Shown: positions 9,117 through 18,537, numbered from the stretch's first letter. The stretch: 64,000 bases of DNA from Flavobacterium sp. LC2016-13 (GCF_009707955.1 NZ_WMDQ01000002.1:124001-188000); one strand, 5' to 3'. Translations and numbers: made by a program. The notes: a model not told the origin generated them from the letters alone.

Positions 9117-12100
9117 ATGAAAAACAATTTTAAAAGGAATTTATTAGTCAGTTCGCTGGCATCGATATTAGTATTGATGATTAGTTCAACAGCTTCATTT
9201 CTTAGTATAAAGAATTTGCTGCAAAGTAATTTTTGGGTAAATCATACTCAGGATGTTATTTATAACTTAAATCAGGGATCATCGACACTTACAGATGCTC
9301 AAACGAGTATGCGGGGCTATTTGATCACCGGAGATGAACAGTTTGTGTCAAGATATAATGCTTATGAAGCAGAATCAAATACATACTTTGAAAAACTGGA
9401 TGAGCTTACTATTGATAATCCTTTCCAACAAAAAGCTTTAACTGAATTAAAAGGACTTCGATCTAATTTCTTTAAATATTTAAACAATCAAATCGTAAAA
9501 AAACGATTAGGAAAAACATCCGTAGTATTCGACCTTAACGAAGGAAGAAGAATGATGGATGAATTGAGAAGTTATTTTAAGCAAATTGAAAACCGGGAGC
9601 AATTACTTTTAAAAGAACGAAGCCAAAACTCTGATAATTACGGTAATTACAGTATTATTTTAATTGTTATTGCTTTTATTATTGCCTTTGTCATTTCGAT
9701 TGTTTTTTTAATTCGAATTTTAAAAGATTATAACGAACGTACTGCGCTTCAACAAGAGTTAGTCAAAAAAGATAAAGAAACCGCAGACAGAATTGAAGCC
9801 ATTAGCGGAATTGCCGTTAATATTTCGAATGGAAATTATGACATTCGTGTCGATGATAATCAGGCAGATGCGCTGGGCAGCGTGGGAGAATCACTGAACA
9901 ACATGAGCGGTGCCTTAAAAAAATCTTTTGGTTTATTATCTGAAAAAGAATGGGTTCAAACCGGTATTGCGAGCCTTAATAATGTCATGTTGGGCGATAA
10001 AGTAATGAATCAGCTGGCAAAAGATATTATCGAATTTTTATGCCATTACACCAATAGCAGCGCAGGGATTTTGTACGTTCTTGACGGCGATGAATTGTAC
10101 GCGACTGCGGGTTATAGTTATATACCAACCAAAAACCGTGAACGTATACAAAAAGGAGAAGGTTTATTAGGACAAGCGATTGTTTCGGGTGAATTATTAG
10201 AATTGAAAACAATATCGGAGGATTCCATTCAGATTAATTATGCTTTGGGCGAAATAAAACCAACACATATTGTAGCACTTCCGTTGCTTGATACAAGAGT
10301 AGAAGGTGCGCTGGAATTGGCAAGTATTTACGGTTTTTCAGAACTTCATTTAGAGTTTTTGAGAATTGTGTCTAATAATATCGGAATTGCGATAAAATCG
10401 ACCCAAAATCGTAAACGTGTTATGGAGTTATTGGAAGAAACCCAATCACAATCTGAAGAGTTACGTATGCAACATAGTGAACTGGAAGGTATTAATGCTG
10501 AACTAGAAGCGCAAACAGAGAAATTACAGGCTTCTGAAGAAGAATTAAGAGTACAACAGGAAGAACTGGAACAAACGAATGAAGAACTTTCTGAAAGAAG
10601 TGTTTTATTAGAAGAAAAAAATAACGAGATTCAAAAGAAATCTGAAGCATTAGAACTTACAACGCGTTATAAATCTGAGTTTCTTGCCAATATGTCGCAT
10701 GAATTAAGAACGCCTTTAAACTCTATTTTGCTTTTAAGCCGTTTATTGTCTGAGAATAATAACCAAAGCATGAATAACGAGGAAATCGAATTTGCCAAAG
10801 TTATTCAGAGTTCAGGAAATAGTTTATTGGGACTTATTGATGAAATTTTGGATTTATCTAAAATTGAAGCCGGTAAAATGGAACTTGAATTTTTAGATGT
10901 TTCTACTAAAGAAATCACAGATAGTATATCAAGTTTATTTACACAAGTAGCGAAAGAGAAAAATATTAACTTCGAAATTATCTCGAAAGAAGCTCCAATT
11001 GTCATTAAAACAGACAAAATGAGATTAGAGCAAATTCTTAAAAACTTAATTTCGAATGCCATTAAGTTTACAGAAAAAGGGTCCGTAAGTTTAGAAATTA
11101 AAATAAATGATGACGATGAAAAAGTTATTTGCTTCATCGTAAAAGATACCGGAATCGGAATTCCGTTAGAAAAACAACCACTTATTTTTGAAGCTTTCCA
11201 ACAAGCAGACGGTTCTACAAAACGTAAATATGGCGGTACAGGTTTAGGATTATCGATTAGCCGTGAACTGGCAAAATTGCTTCGCGGAGAAATTATCCTG
11301 CATAGTACAGTAGGCAAGGGAAGTAGTTTTACATTATGTTTACCGGTTTACGGATCAATTAACAAAAAAGTAATTGTTGATAAATCGCCTCCGGTACAAA
11401 TTACAGATGCAGAAGTTGAAGAATTAAAAGAGGTCAAAAACAAATATCTCTCTACGATAATTCCGGATGAAATAGAAGATGACAGAGATGATATTGTTGA
11501 AGGTGATAAAGTAATCCTGATTGTTGAAGATGATATTAATTTTGCAAAATCACTTTTAACATTTAGCCGAAAAAATGGTTACAAAGCCATTGTTTCTGTT
11601 CGTGGAGATTATGCCTTAAATTTTGCTATTCTTTACAGACCAGTCGGAATTTTACTCGATATCGAATTACCAATAAAAAGCGGTTGGGAAGTGTTGGAAG
11701 AATTAAAAAATAACATTCAGACCAAACATATTCCGGTTCATATTATGTCTTCGCACAAATTAAAACAGGAAAGTTTATTAAAAGGTGCGATCGATTTCTT
11801 GCATAAACCAGTCACTTTCGAGAAAATTCCCGAAGTGTTTATGCGTATAGAACACATCATTAACAAAGAATCTCAAAAGGTTTTAATTATTGAAGATAAC
11901 CCGAAACATGCTCAGGCACTTGCTTATTTCTTAGAAACATATAATATTAATTCTGAGATTAAAAGTGAAGTTGCAGATGGTTTAGTGGCTTTAAACAAAA
12001 CAGAAGTAGATTGCGTTATTCTCGATATGGGAATTCCGGATAAGCATGCTTATGAAATTCTGGACAGTGTTAAAAAAACGCCTGGATTAGAAAATCTTCC

Positions 12101-12686
12101 GGTAATTGTATTTACAGGAAAAAGTTTATCATTGAAAGAAGAAGTTAAAATTAAAAAATACGCCGATTCTATTATCGTAAAAACAGCTCATTCATACCAA
12201 AGAATGCTCGATGAGGTTTCGCTATTTTTACATTTGGTAGAAGAAAATAAAGGAGGAGATAGTAAAAAAGAAAGTTATAAAAAACTAAATTTACTAAATA
12301 ATATTCTACATGATAAAAAGGTTTTAATTGTAGATGATGATGTTCGAAATATATATTCGCTGACAAAAGCCCTTGAGGTTTTTAAAATGAACGTAATTTC
12401 AGCATTTGACGGTAACGAAGCCATAAAAATATTAGAGGAACATCCTGATACAGACATTGTTTTGTTAGACATGATGATGCCTAATATGGATGGCTACGAA
12501 ACTGCCGAAAAAATACGAACGATCCCTAAATTTATTAGCTTGCCATTAATAGCGGTAACAGCAAAAGCAATGACCGGAGACAGAGAAAAATGTATCAAAG
12601 CCGGAGCTTCAGATTACATTACAAAACCTGTAGATATCGATCAGTTATTGTCATTATTGCGTGTGTGGTTGTATGATAAAAATTAA
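9117..12686 (+). CDS. CHASE3-GAF hybrid histidine kinase with three receivers
   Basis: A 1189-residue membrane kinase. TM1 is about 10-31. A periplasmic CHASE3 domain carries the signature TDAQTSMRGYLITGDE (58-74). TM2 is about 178-200, then a HAMP-like linker, a GAF domain (about 285-430) and a long coiled coil (430-520). HisKA has H528 (FLANMSHELRTPLNS). HATPase_c has LISNAIKF, KDTGIGIP and GTGLGLSIS. Three receivers follow: D848 (ILLDIELP), D970 (VILDMGIP) and D1118 (LLDMMMPNMDG). The second receiver has KT instead of the usual KP after its lysine and looks divergent. This architecture suits a phosphorelay hub feeding the REC-kinase before it and the single receiver after it. Confidence 0.93.
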   Translation: MKNNFKRNLLVSSLASILVLMISSTASFLSIKNLLQSNFWVNHTQDVIYNLNQGSSTLTDAQTSMRGYLITGDEQFVSRYNAYEAESNTYFEKLDELTIDNPFQQKALTELKGLRSNFFKYLNNQIVKKRLGKTSVVFDLNEGRRMMDELRSYFKQIENREQLLLKERSQNSDNYGNYSIILIVIAFIIAFVISIVFLIRILKDYNERTALQQELVKKDKETADRIEAISGIAVNISNGNYDIRVDDNQADALGSVGESLNNMSGALKKSFGLLSEKEWVQTGIASLNNVMLGDKVMNQLAKDIIEFLCHYTNSSAGILYVLDGDELYATAGYSYIPTKNRERIQKGEGLLGQAIVSGELLELKTISEDSIQINYALGEIKPTHIVALPLLDTRVEGALELASIYGFSELHLEFLRIVSNNIGIAIKSTQNRKRVMELLEETQSQSEELRMQHSELEGINAELEAQTEKLQASEEELRVQQEELEQTNEELSERSVLLEEKNNEIQKKSEALELTTRYKSEFLANMSHELRTPLNSILLLSRLLSENNNQSMNNEEIEFAKVIQSSGNSLLGLIDEILDLSKIEAGKMELEFLDVSTKEITDSISSLFTQVAKEKNINFEIISKEAPIVIKTDKMRLEQILKNLISNAIKFTEKGSVSLEIKINDDDEKVICFIVKDTGIGIPLEKQPLIFEAFQQADGSTKRKYGGTGLGLSISRELAKLLRGEIILHSTVGKGSSFTLCLPVYGSINKKVIVDKSPPVQITDAEVEELKEVKNKYLSTIIPDEIEDDRDDIVEGDKVILIVEDDINFAKSLLTFSRKNGYKAIVSVRGDYALNFAILYRPVGILLDIELPIKSGWEVLEELKNNIQTKHIPVHIMSSHKLKQESLLKGAIDFLHKPVTFEKIPEVFMRIEHIINKESQKVLIIEDNPKHAQALAYFLETYNINSEIKSEVADGLVALNKTEVDCVILDMGIPDKHAYEILDSVKKTPGLENLPVIVFTGKSLSLKEEVKIKKYADSIIVKTAHSYQRMLDEVSLFLHLVEENKGGDSKKESYKKLNLLNNILHDKKVLIVDDDVRNIYSLTKALEVFKMNVISAFDGNEAIKILEEHPDTDIVLLDMMMPNMDGYETAEKIRTIPKFISLPLIAVTAKAMTGDREKCIKAGASDYITKPVDIDQLLSLLRVWLYDKN

Positions 12687-12698
12687 TGTAAAGAAAAT

Positions 12699-13064
12699 AT
12701 GAGCAAAAAACGACTCTTAATTATTGATGACGATTCTCGAAATATTTTTGCTTTGGTAAATACACTGCGGGCTAAATCATTTGATTGTTTGTCTTGTTTA
12801 AGTGCAGAAGAAGCGATAAGATTACTGGAAACAGATGAAGTTATCGATGCTGTTTTAATCGATATGATGATGCCTGAAATGGATGGTTATGAAGCAATTC
12901 CGATAATAAAAAAAATACCATCCAGAAAAGATGTATTAGTAATTGCTGTAACGGCGCAGGCCATGACAGGAGATAAAGAAAAATGCCTTGAGGCCGGAGC
13001 AGATGATTATGTATCTAAACCAATTGATGTAGACAGATTACTTCGGGCATTAAGTAATATATAA
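12699..13064 (+). CDS. Single-domain response regulator
   Basis: A 121-residue stand-alone receiver with D10-D12, phospho-acceptor D55 (VLIDMMMPEMDG), T in AVTAQAM and lysine in VSKPIDVD. It closely resembles the third receiver of the preceding hybrid kinase (shared AMTGD.EKC and AGA.DY motifs), pointing to duplication. It lies 12 bp after that kinase and 6 bp before cheR, so it is probably co-transcribed and may be the soluble output of the relay. Confidence 0.9.
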   Translation: MSKKRLLIIDDDSRNIFALVNTLRAKSFDCLSCLSAEEAIRLLETDEVIDAVLIDMMMPEMDGYEAIPIIKKIPSRKDVLVIAVTAQAMTGDKEKCLEAGADDYVSKPIDVDRLLRALSNI

Positions 13065-13070
13065 GTTATT

Positions 13071-13880
13071 ATGATAGAAGACATTGAGTTAGAAACCCTT
13101 ATAAACGATATTTACGAATATTACGGTTTTGACTTTGGAAGTTATTCCAGAGCTTCTTTAAAAAGACGCGTTAACAGAATTTACCATTTAGACGGATTTA
13201 AAAGCTTTTATGAATTTTTGTCTAAAGTTAGATACGACGCTGAATATTATAAAAATCTGATCGACGAAATTACCGTAAATGTAACGGAGATGTTTCGTGA
13301 TCCACAATTTTATAAAGTAGTCAGAACCGAGATTTTGCCCTTATTGGCCACAAAACCTTTTATACGTTTATGGCATGCAGGCTGCTCAACGGGCGAAGAA
13401 GTGTATTCGATGGCTATTTTATTAAAAGAAGCCGGACTTCTTCATAAATCGTTGATATATGCAACAGATATAAATTCTAAAGTACTGGAAACAGCCAAAA
13501 AGGGAATTTTTCCGTTGCGTGCCATGAAAGAATATTCAGAAAATTATCGTGAATCTGGTGGTCAGGAAGACTTTTCGAATTATTATATTGCCAATTACGG
13601 AATTGCAAAATTCAATGAAGATTTAGCCGAAAAAATGGTTTTCTCACAACATAATTTAGTTTCAGATAATTCATTTAATGAGTTCGATTTTATTTTATGT
13701 CGTAACGTGATGATTTATTTCGACAACAATTTGCAAAAAAGAGTTATTAATTTATTCGACGACAGTCTGTCTATGTTAGGTTTTCTGGCTTTAGGAACAA
13801 AAGAAACGATCAAATATTCGATATCTACAACTAAATACAAACAGTTAGAGAAAGAGAAAATATGGAGGAAGATCAAATAA
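13071..13880 (+). CDS. CheR-type protein-glutamate methyltransferase
   Basis: A 269-residue protein with the CheR N-terminal helical domain, TEMFRDPQFY, a SAM-binding motif WHAGCSTGEEVYS (101-113), YATDIN and the LCRNVMIYF block. CheR methylates glutamates on chemoreceptors with S-adenosylmethionine. No chemoreceptor, CheA or flagellar gene is nearby, so the methyl acceptor is unclear. The long helical region of the hybrid kinase is a speculative candidate. It overlaps cheB by 19 bp. Confidence 0.92.
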   Translation: MIEDIELETLINDIYEYYGFDFGSYSRASLKRRVNRIYHLDGFKSFYEFLSKVRYDAEYYKNLIDEITVNVTEMFRDPQFYKVVRTEILPLLATKPFIRLWHAGCSTGEEVYSMAILLKEAGLLHKSLIYATDINSKVLETAKKGIFPLRAMKEYSENYRESGGQEDFSNYYIANYGIAKFNEDLAEKMVFSQHNLVSDNSFNEFDFILCRNVMIYFDNNLQKRVINLFDDSLSMLGFLALGTKETIKYSISTTKYKQLEKEKIWRKIK

Positions 13881-14446
13881 TACCAAAATGTAAAGTAGTT
13901 ATTGTAGGCGGATCAGCGGGAAGTTTAAATGCATTATTGCAGATTTTGCCTTATGTTTCCGCCCTAAATGCGTTTGCCTTGGTAATTGTACTTCACCGAA
14001 GAAGCACAGATGATTTAACCCTGGAAGAATTACTAAAACTAAAAACAGATATAACCGTAAAACCCGTAGAAGACAAAACGCCATTATTACCGGGTTTTAT
14101 TTATATAGCACCATCAAACTATCATTTATTATTCGAAAAAAATGATTTTCTTGCTCTCGATACTTCTGAAAAAATAAACTACAGCAGACCAAGTATCGAC
14201 GTTTCTTTTGAGTCGGCAGCAGAAATTTATGGCGATAGTTTAGTCGGAATTTTATTATCAGGATCCAATTCTGACGGAACAGAAGGATTAAAAGCAATTC
14301 AAAATGCCGGCGGATTGGTTATTGTGCAGGATCCTGATTCTGCAGATATGCCTTTTATGCCCAACAACGCCATCTTAAATACAACACCCGATTATGTATT
14401 AGACATTGAGGGAATATTGAAATTTATAATTTCAGTAAATAAATAA
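13862..14446 (+). CDS. CheB-type methylesterase without receiver
   Basis: A 194-residue CheB catalytic domain. The predicted triad is S18 (VGGSAGS), H45 (VLHRRS) and D138 (SGSNSDGTEG). The usual N-terminal receiver is absent, so phosphorylation cannot relieve autoinhibition as in enteric CheB; control may come through the free receiver encoded two genes upstream. The start at 13862 overlaps the cheR end, which indicates coupled translation. CheB removes methyl groups, or deamidates, at receptor glutamates. Confidence 0.92.
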   Translation: MEEDQIIPKCKVVIVGGSAGSLNALLQILPYVSALNAFALVIVLHRRSTDDLTLEELLKLKTDITVKPVEDKTPLLPGFIYIAPSNYHLLFEKNDFLALDTSEKINYSRPSIDVSFESAAEIYGDSLVGILLSGSNSDGTEGLKAIQNAGGLVIVQDPDSADMPFMPNNAILNTTPDYVLDIEGILKFIISVNK

Positions 14447-14459
14447 TTTTTTTTAACAC

Positions 14460-14580
14460 ATAGAAACATAGATTTTCTATTTTAAAAAGAATACAAAAAG
14501 AAACAAATTTCCTTCACATAGTTATGTGTGTTCAAACAAGTGAAATGCCTATTTTTAGCGCACAGAATCTATGTTTCTAT
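14460..14580. repeat. Dispersed repeat family A, copy 1
   Basis: The arms ATAGAAACATAGA (14460-14472) and TCTATGTTTCTAT (14568-14580) are perfect inverted repeats bounding a roughly 120-bp unit. The inner core (CATAGTTATGTG ... CAAGTGAAATGCCT) recurs at 58085-58222 and, truncated, at 61886-61963. Confidence 0.7.
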
Positions 14581-14652
14581 TTGTTGAAATTTATTACGCT
14601 ATAGATTAAATAATTTCAGTAAATAAATAAGATTATCATTCGGTAACAATAG

Positions 14653-14675
14653 TTTAAACCCGTTCTGGGTTTAAA
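14653..14675. repeat. TTTAAACCC palindrome
   Basis: TTTAAACCC (14653-14661) and GGGTTTAAA (14667-14675) form a 9-bp stem with a 5-bp loop, upstream of the phosphoesterase gene. It resembles the ACGGTTTAAACCGT palindrome at 63317-63334 and is probably a short dispersed element rather than an operator. Confidence 0.5.
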
Positions 14676-14752
14676 TCGATAAAATTGCAAATTGTTTTTT
14701 GAGAACCACTTTAAAAACATTCCAAAAATTTCATTTGCAAAAAAGAATACCA

Positions 14753-16699
14753 ATGACTTCAAAAATTACATTTCCACATAAAAATTACGTTTCAACTTTT
14801 CTTATTCTTTTCCTTTTCAATTTTACGATTTCAGCACAACAAAAAAATCTCGACGGCGTTCAGGTTGCTTTTTTGTCTGATGTGCATTTGCAGGATTTAT
14901 TCGGAAAATTTTCAGATAATGAATATCGAGGCATTTTAAATCCAAAAACCGGAAAATATACCTTAATGAGAACGATGGCTTCTCAATTGCATTCTACCAG
15001 AATATTCAATGAAAATTACTTTGCCTTTATTGCCGCTTTAGAAGATATCGCAAAGCGAAAAATAAAATACGTCGCACTTCCGGGCGATTATACAGATGAC
15101 GGACAGCCTATTCACGTTCGTGGTTTAGAAGAAATCTTAAATCAATACAGCAAAAAATACAACATAGAATTTTTTATTACAACAGGAAATCACGATCCCG
15201 TTGGACCTTTTGCGCAAGAATCCGGTAAAGAAGATTTTTTAGGAAAAGAAGGTAAAAGCCAGCCCATTTATAGCAAAATCGACATGTATAAGCCAAATTT
15301 AACTAGCGAACTGCCTGTAGTTGTAACCGCCGATATTGCTAAAATGGGTTATTTAGGAATTACAGACGGATTAAAAAATTTCGGTTTTTATCCAGACAAA
15401 AAATACAAATTCTGGTCAACGCCTTTTGCAACTTACAACAGTCAAAATTATAGTTTTGAAAAAGCTTCTCAAGCTGCTTTATTATCAAACAGAGTTTATA
15501 ATGTTGCGCCCGGATATGAAGTTCCTGACGTAAGTTATGTCGTAGAACCTGTTGAAGGACTGTGGTTAATGGCAATTGACGGAAATGTTTATATTCCTAA
15601 AAAAGAAGCAACAACAGATCCTAAAGATCCTAAAAATTACTCTGAAGCCAGTACAGGATACAATAATGTACTTTCGAATAAAAAACATCTTATAAAATGG
15701 GTCGAAGAAATTTCGGCGCAAGCCAAACAGCAAGGCAAAACATTAATCGCTTTTAGTCATTTCCCAATGATTGATTTTAATGATGACGCTTCTGCGGAAA
15801 TAAAAGAATTGCTTGGCCCAAACAAATGGCAATTAAACCGAGTTCCTGTTGAAGAAGTAGCACAGGTTTTTGCAGATGCAGGACTTAAAATTCACTTTGG
15901 CGGACACATGCACATAAACGATACGGGAACACGCACAACGCAAAAAGGCAATACTTTGGTAAATATTCAAACGCCATCATTGGCAGCATATATTCCGGCT
16001 TATAAATTATTGACGATTAAAAAAGATAATCTTGTTGATATTCAAACCATAACTATTGATAAAGTTGCAAGATTTGATGAACTTTTTGATTTGTATAAAA
16101 TGGAATATCAATTTTTACAAAATCAAAAAACAAAAGATATCTGGAATATCGATATTTTAAAAACCAAAAATTACCACGATTTCACCGATTTCCATTTGAA
16201 AGAATTAGTTAGGTTGAGGTTTTTGGCAGATGATTGGCCTGCAGCATTCAAAGAATTTATTTTGAATGTTTCAGGAGAAGATTTATTGGTATTGGCGAAT
16301 ATTCAAGCTGATAAAGATTTTGATGTTATTCTCAAAAACAAAGAAACCTTTCAAAAACAATGGCAGGAAGCTCAACTTAAAACAAACAAAATTCTAGCCG
16401 AAAACAAACTCAAAAAACAAGACCTTAATTGGACTGGTTATGATTTCCTGGTCGATTTTTATCGTTTTAGAAGTGCCGATGAATTGGCTTTAACTGATGT
16501 TGGAGAAAAAAGAGCGAAAGTATACAAATTGCTTTCAAACTTATTTTTTGAAAACCATAAAGATGATAATTCAAAAGAAAAACCATTGCAAAACCAAATG
16601 CGATTATTTCTTATAATCTTTAATAAATTCATGCACGAAGTTCCGGCAGATCATTTTACGGTTGATTTGAAAACAGGAGAGATTAAGAGTTTGAAGTAA
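14753..16699 (+). CDS. Exported metallophosphoesterase
   Basis: 648 residues from ATG 14753. An in-frame TTG at 14699 would bury the signal peptide and is rejected. The signal peptide ends near FTISAQQ. Calcineurin-type motifs are in order: LSDVHLQD, LPGDYTDDG, TTGNHDPV, AFSHFP and FGGHMHIND. Together they bind a two-metal centre that hydrolyses phosphate esters. The C-terminal 200 residues are mostly helical and not recognised. Export and the neighbouring exported PI-PLC suggest use of extracellular phosphorylated or lipid-derived substrates, which is inference. Substrate unknown. Confidence 0.87.
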   Translation: MTSKITFPHKNYVSTFLILFLFNFTISAQQKNLDGVQVAFLSDVHLQDLFGKFSDNEYRGILNPKTGKYTLMRTMASQLHSTRIFNENYFAFIAALEDIAKRKIKYVALPGDYTDDGQPIHVRGLEEILNQYSKKYNIEFFITTGNHDPVGPFAQESGKEDFLGKEGKSQPIYSKIDMYKPNLTSELPVVVTADIAKMGYLGITDGLKNFGFYPDKKYKFWSTPFATYNSQNYSFEKASQAALLSNRVYNVAPGYEVPDVSYVVEPVEGLWLMAIDGNVYIPKKEATTDPKDPKNYSEASTGYNNVLSNKKHLIKWVEEISAQAKQQGKTLIAFSHFPMIDFNDDASAEIKELLGPNKWQLNRVPVEEVAQVFADAGLKIHFGGHMHINDTGTRTTQKGNTLVNIQTPSLAAYIPAYKLLTIKKDNLVDIQTITIDKVARFDELFDLYKMEYQFLQNQKTKDIWNIDILKTKNYHDFTDFHLKELVRLRFLADDWPAAFKEFILNVSGEDLLVLANIQADKDFDVILKNKETFQKQWQEAQLKTNKILAENKLKKQDLNWTGYDFLVDFYRFRSADELALTDVGEKRAKVYKLLSNLFFENHKDDNSKEKPLQNQMRLFLIIFNKFMHEVPADHFTVDLKTGEIKSLK

Positions 16700-16729
16700 T
16701 ATTTAATCGCAAAGTTTTTTTTCTCATTT

Positions 16730-16867
16730 TGTGTCATTTCGACCGAAGGGAGAAATCACATGTGCTGAATCCGTTTGCTGAATCTTTATTATTGTTTCTG
16801 ACTTTTATTGCGGAGTTACGTTCGTTGCTCTCTGGATGTGATTTCTCCCTTCGATCGAAATGACACA
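16730..16867. repeat. MITE-like inverted-repeat element, copy 1
   Basis: A 138-bp element with terminal inverted repeats of about 32 bp. The left arm runs TGTGTCATTTCGACCGAAGG onward through GGAGAAATCACAT, and the right arm is its complement with few differences. The interior contains GCGGAGTTACGTTCGTTGCT, which is kept in copy 2. No reading frame fits inside, so it would be non-autonomous. Confidence 0.8.
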
Positions 16868-16912
16868 GCTTCGTGGTTAATTATTAAATGAGAATAAAAA
16901 ATCTGCTCATTT

Positions 16913-17072
16913 TGTGTCATTTCGATCGAAGGGAGAAATCACATGTGCTGTATCCGTTTGCTGTATCCGTCTGCAGAATCTTTATTATTGTTTCTGACTT
17001 TGATTGCGGAGTTACGTTCGTTGCTCTCTGAATGTGATTTCTCTTCCGAAGCCTCGGGATCGAAATGACACA
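16913..17072. repeat. MITE-like inverted-repeat element, copy 2
   Basis: The same outer arms (TGTGTCATTTCGATCGAAGG ... CGAAATGACACA) and interior as copy 1, 46 bp away and in direct orientation. It carries extra short duplications (GCTGTATCCGT repeated) and a changed right arm (TTCCGAAGCCTCGGGATCG). This is a tandem duplication or a double insertion. Confidence 0.8.
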
Positions 17073-17140
17073 ACTTTATCACTATCAACAGAATGAAAAA
17101 AATCTGCTCAATCTGCCAAATCTGCGTAAAAAAAAACGCA

Positions 17141-17191
17141 AAAAAAATCAGGTTTCAAGTTTCACACAACGTAAAACCTGAAACCTGAAAC
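17141..17191 (-). terminator. Probable terminator of the PI-PLC gene
   Basis: On the minus strand GTTTCAGGTTTC pairs with GAAACTTGAAAC (one mismatch) and is soon followed by TTTTTTT. The motif TTTCAGG occurs three times here, a pattern of a small repeat family. Confidence 0.55.
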
Positions 17192-17207
17192 TAAAAAAAC
17201 CTGAAAC

Positions 17208-18269
17208 TTATTTAGCTCCATTAACCGGATCAACTCTCACATAAGTTCCGTCATCATATTTAATTTGATATGGAGAATTAAAAAACGTACTTGGCAAATA
17301 ATAATCTGTAGTAATTACTTGAGCACCAGATTTTTTTGCAGCTTCAAAATGGCTGTAATCATTCGCTCTGGCTTCTTTGGTATCAGAATCAGCTCTGGTT
17401 CTGATGATATATCCTTTTTTCACTAAATCAGCAATTTCAGGATCTTCAGAATTGTTTCTGAATAAAGTTGCCGCTTCGGGTTTTCCAGGTTCTGCATTAA
17501 TAAAAACCGCGCGCCCTTTTAATGACGGATGATTTAAAGCATATAAATCTCTTTTGGCTCCGTTATTATCCAAAATAAACAAAAATTTTCCTCTGGCTTT
17601 TTTCAATGTTGGCCAATTGTTGTTTAAAACAGCTTCCTCAAGCGTTTTATATTTTCCTCGCACCATATCCGGTGTAATGAGTTTATTTCCTAAACCTTTA
17701 CGAAGTTCTTTATCCAAAGCATCAAAAAGTTCAGATGTAAATTTCTCTGCTTTTGTGCCTAAAAAACTATCATCATCTTTTGGTTCTAAAGTAATAAAAA
17801 CCGGAACGTGATCAGGATTTGCATCAGACCATTTTTTTAGTTCTGCAAGACAGTTTTGAAGCGTGTAGCATGAAGTTCTAAAATCGATATCAATCATGTG
17901 AAAGACTTTAAAACCCGGTTTTTTCATTTCTCCATTTGGGTCGTAAGCTTCTTGCGATTTTACAAGATCTAAACCTTTTGGATGCGTAAATTTTCCACCT
18001 TTAACATCGCCCTGAACATCAATTTCAAGATTTCGCAAACCTTTGTTCAATTGGTCTGTAAGAGGAATATGCGTGTATTGCAAACCTTTTAAAGAACGCG
18101 TAGTATCTTTTGCCTGAATAAAATTGAATAAATCGGTTTCAATATTGTGTCGGTAACTATTATGAGATCCGATAACTTGTAATTGATTTATTTTTAGATC
18201 ATCACTTTGCGCGGAAGTATTATAAGTTACGGCAATAGTAATTAATAATGTAAACAGAATTTGTTTCAT
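17208..18269 (-). CDS. Exported Ca-dependent PI-phospholipase C-like protein
   Basis: 353 residues from the ATG at 18269, giving the signal peptide MKQILFTLLITIAV ending at NTSAQ. A longer frame to 18329 is less likely. Motifs of the PI-PLC-like TIM barrel are visible: QVIGSHNSYRH with catalytic-type H36, RNLEIDVQGD, FHMIDID, FITLEPKD, FLFILDNNG, IRTRADS and ITTDYYLP. Family members cleave phosphoinositides or related phosphodiesters. With the exported phosphoesterase opposite and the SusC/SusD pair, a role in scavenging phospholipid head groups is plausible but not shown. Confidence 0.87.
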   Translation of the reverse strand: MKQILFTLLITIAVTYNTSAQSDDLKINQLQVIGSHNSYRHNIETDLFNFIQAKDTTRSLKGLQYTHIPLTDQLNKGLRNLEIDVQGDVKGGKFTHPKGLDLVKSQEAYDPNGEMKKPGFKVFHMIDIDFRTSCYTLQNCLAELKKWSDANPDHVPVFITLEPKDDDSFLGTKAEKFTSELFDALDKELRKGLGNKLITPDMVRGKYKTLEEAVLNNNWPTLKKARGKFLFILDNNGAKRDLYALNHPSLKGRAVFINAEPGKPEAATLFRNNSEDPEIADLVKKGYIIRTRADSDTKEARANDYSHFEAAKKSGAQVITTDYYLPSTFFNSPYQIKYDDGTYVRVDPVNGAK

Positions 18270-18537
18270 AGATTGAAGTAAATAGAAATTAATAAATAGA
18301 GTGGGGACAAGACAAGTGAACTTTGTCATTTTTTGAGATTACTAAATTAGAATCAAGATCTGATTTTTGTGTTACTTAAAAAAAAACAAATCACAAACTG
18401 AGTGTCATTTTCGACTTAAAAAAGTAGTATTAATAAAACAAATGCAGGCATTTCTTAATTTAAAGATAACGTTCAGGAAAAAAGCATTGGTATAACATTT
18501 TATTATTTTACATCAACAAATCCTACCAAAATAAACT

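Larger units (their letters stand above)
16700..17207. other. Intergenic repeat cluster, 508 bp
   Basis: No gene is visible. The region is filled by two related inverted-repeat elements (16730-16867 and 16913-17072) and a final hairpin (17141-17191) between the convergent phosphoesterase and PI-PLC genes. Confidence 0.75.

Noticed and set aside
10805..11317. 170-codon minus-strand frame
   Set aside because: Antisense to the HisKA/HATPase part of the hybrid kinase; low-complexity Ser/Ile/Phe content typical of shadow frames.
16730..17072. CRISPR-like repeats
   Set aside because: The repeats are inverted terminal arms of two elements, not a series of direct repeats with unique spacers; no cas genes are near.
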